Assembly: GCA_934515035.1 (NCBI GenBank)
Contig: CAKSXP010000110.1
Location: 1-6,250, forward strand
DNA: 6,250 nucleotides
Source: an uncultured Oscillospiraceae bacterium
GTDB lineage: Bacteria; Bacillota; Clostridia; Oscillospirales; Oscillospiraceae
Direction: 5' to 3'
The notes below the pieces were generated by a model that was given only the letters and a program-made list of their open reading frames with translations, made no database searches and was not told the DNA's origin. Each line of letters begins with the position of its first letter. Position 1 is the first letter of the stretch. Below, one piece after another: positions 5,876 to 6,250 of the stretch. The translations under genes were made by a program, and so were the position numbers.

Positions 5876-5994
5876 CTGTTCGGGCATATTTGATTGAATG
5901 GTCCGCCTACATGCCGTATATTATCGCACTTCGACAGCAAATGCTGTCGAAATGCGCGGTTAAGGAACTTTTTGTGTCATTCTTACCCGAACAG
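5876..5994 (-). ncRNA. Putative structured 5' leader (nested stems) of the 50-codon gene
   Basis: Three nested complementary pairs occur in the 184-base gap between the M20 and small genes. P1 is CTGTTCGGG at 5876-5884 with its complement at 5986-5994 (9 bp). P2 is GAATG at 5896-5900 with CATTC at 5978-5982 (5 bp). P3 is a long hairpin, 5925-5956. The extended -10 at 6009-6001 predicts transcription starting at about 5994, exactly the first base of P1, and the other P1 arm ends where the ribosome site begins. This fits a regulatory leader or a small structured RNA that also encodes a peptide. A small inverted-repeat element is an alternative. I cannot match it to a known riboswitch class. Confidence 0.45.
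5925..5956. repeat. Long hairpin with perfect 10-bp arms
   Basis: TTCGACAGCA (5930-5939) and TGCTGTCGAA (5942-5951) are perfect complements around two A residues. After one C/A mismatch the pairing resumes for CGCA/TGCG (5925-5928 with 5953-5956). No U tract follows on the minus strand, so it is not a standard terminator. It is the inner stem of the putative leader. Confidence 0.75.
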
Positions 5995-6000
5995 GAACAT

Positions 6001-6009
6001 AATATAGCA
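6001..6009 (-). promoter_or_regulatory. Extended -10 promoter of the small-gene unit
   Basis: Minus-strand TGCTATATT (6009-6001) matches the extended -10 form TGnTATAAT except for one base. Counting from the hexamer end places +1 at about 5994. No good -35 is seen 17 bases upstream (CAGATC at 6029-6024), which extended -10 promoters tolerate. A repeated CACCGAT motif lies just upstream and might bind a regulator. Confidence 0.5.
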
Positions 6010-6026
6010 CCGATGCGCACACCGAT
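6008..6026. repeat. Direct repeat CACCGAT with 12-bp period
   Basis: CACCGAT occurs at 6008-6014 and again at 6020-6026, 12 bp apart. It overlaps the spacer and -35 zone of the small-gene promoter, a position typical of regulator half-sites. It is only 7 bp, so coincidence is possible. Confidence 0.3.
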
Positions 6027-6045
6027 CTGAAGGAAACAGGCTCGG

Positions 6046-6250
6046 TCAGATATCCAGACCCAGAAGGCGGCAATATATCTCAACACCTGTGAGCAGAACA
6101 TCCTCGTCAAAGTCGAACCGGCCGTTATGCAGCGGCTGGCTGTTTTTCCCTCCGCCGACGCCGAGGAACAGGAAAAGGCCGGGCACATGCTCCTGATAGC
6201 AGGCAAAATCCTCCGCAGCCATGGCGGGATCCACGAGCACGATATCGTCC
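6046..6250 (-). CDS. M20 family metallopeptidase / amidohydrolase, C-terminal fragment
   Basis: Only the last 67 codons and the stop are inside the window; the gene enters from beyond 6250. The sequence shows the end of an M20D-type (IAA-amino-acid hydrolase, N-acyl-amino-acid amidohydrolase, aminoacylase) catalytic domain. AAEDFACY followed by VPGLFLFLGVG corresponds to the family's conserved (S/A)EDF...VPG.(F/Y).xLG segment. PLHNGRFDFDED supplies the final metal-binding His and the conserved FDFDE turn before the terminal helix GVEIYCRLLGL. Such enzymes hydrolyse N-acyl amino acids or small peptides in the cytosol with a two-metal centre. Substrate cannot be told from this piece. The stop is TGA at 6048-6046. 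No terminator is obvious after it, so some read-through into the small-gene unit is possible. Confidence 0.86.
   Translation of the reverse strand, partial: DDIVLVDPAMAAEDFACYQEHVPGLFLFLGVGGGKNSQPLHNGRFDFDEDVLLTGVEIYCRLLGLDI

Noticed and set aside
5710..5940. 76-residue version of the small protein starting at TTG 5940
   Set aside because: The start would lie in the loop of the long hairpin with no Shine-Dalgarno. The ATG at 5862 has AAAGGA at good spacing.
5930..5951. Palindrome TTCGACAGCA/TGCTGTCGAA as a LexA box or standard terminator
   Set aside because: It lacks the GAAC-N4-GTTC core of Gram-positive LexA sites and no U tract follows it on the minus strand. Treated instead as part of the leader structure.
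5876..5994. Miniature inverted-repeat transposable element
   Set aside because: The outer 9-bp repeats have no visible target-site duplication on either side, and the promoter and ribosome-site geometry fits a leader better. Not fully excluded without a copy search in the genome.
5907..6206. 99-codon minus-strand frame overlapping the M20 end and the intergenic leader
   Set aside because: It is out of frame with the M20 fragment, which carries the conserved EDF and LHNGRFDFDE motifs. It has no ribosome site and crosses the promoter and hairpin.

Overview
All seven genes that can be supported lie on the minus strand, so the genetic order runs from high to low coordinates. The GC-rich coding sequence with frequent ATA codons, the Gram-positive style Shine-Dalgarno sites (GGAGG, AAGGAG), and an S-layer-homology exoprotein carrying an M15 cell-wall peptidase domain suggest an anaerobic Clostridia-type Firmicute, perhaps from the gut. 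This is an inference from style, not a taxonomic assignment.

Layout in transcription order. (1) 6250-6046: the C-terminal end of an M20-family amidohydrolase/peptidase that enters from outside the window. (2) 6009-5638: a compact unit consisting of an extended -10 promoter, a roughly 130-nt leader with nested inverted repeats, a 50-codon gene (5862-5710) of unknown function, and a hairpin terminator. (3) 5562-4659: promoter, a SnoaL/NTF2-like protein (5484-4711), and a strong intrinsic terminator. (4) 4515-1102: a tightly packed three-gene operon encoding a tandem-domain VOC (glyoxalase-fold) protein, a beta-hydroxyacid dehydrogenase of the GarR/LtnD/HIBADH type, and a four-carbon acid-sugar kinase of the DUF1537/OtnK type. 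The gene joints are a 1-nt gap and a 4-nt ATGA overlap, and a GC-rich hairpin closes the operon. (5) 1047 to 1: promoter and the first 331 codons of a secreted protein with SLH repeats followed by an M15C-type D,D/L,D-carboxypeptidase domain, cut by the window edge.

How the genes may work together. A dehydrogenase next to a DUF1537 kinase is the hallmark of tetronate (threonate/erythronate-type) acid catabolism: oxidise the acid, phosphorylate the keto acid, then cleave it by aldolase and decarboxylation. Here the usual isomerase (OtnI) and class II aldolase (OtnC) are absent, and a double VOC protein holds the first position instead. It could supply the missing isomerase/epimerase step or direct the pathway to another substrate. 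Its second VOC half also carries a CxxC-x7-CxxC cluster. The NTF2-like gene upstream is a separate transcription unit but may belong to the same metabolic neighbourhood.

The two items most worth a second look are the structured-leader small-gene unit and the VOC-led kinase operon with its four-cysteine motif.
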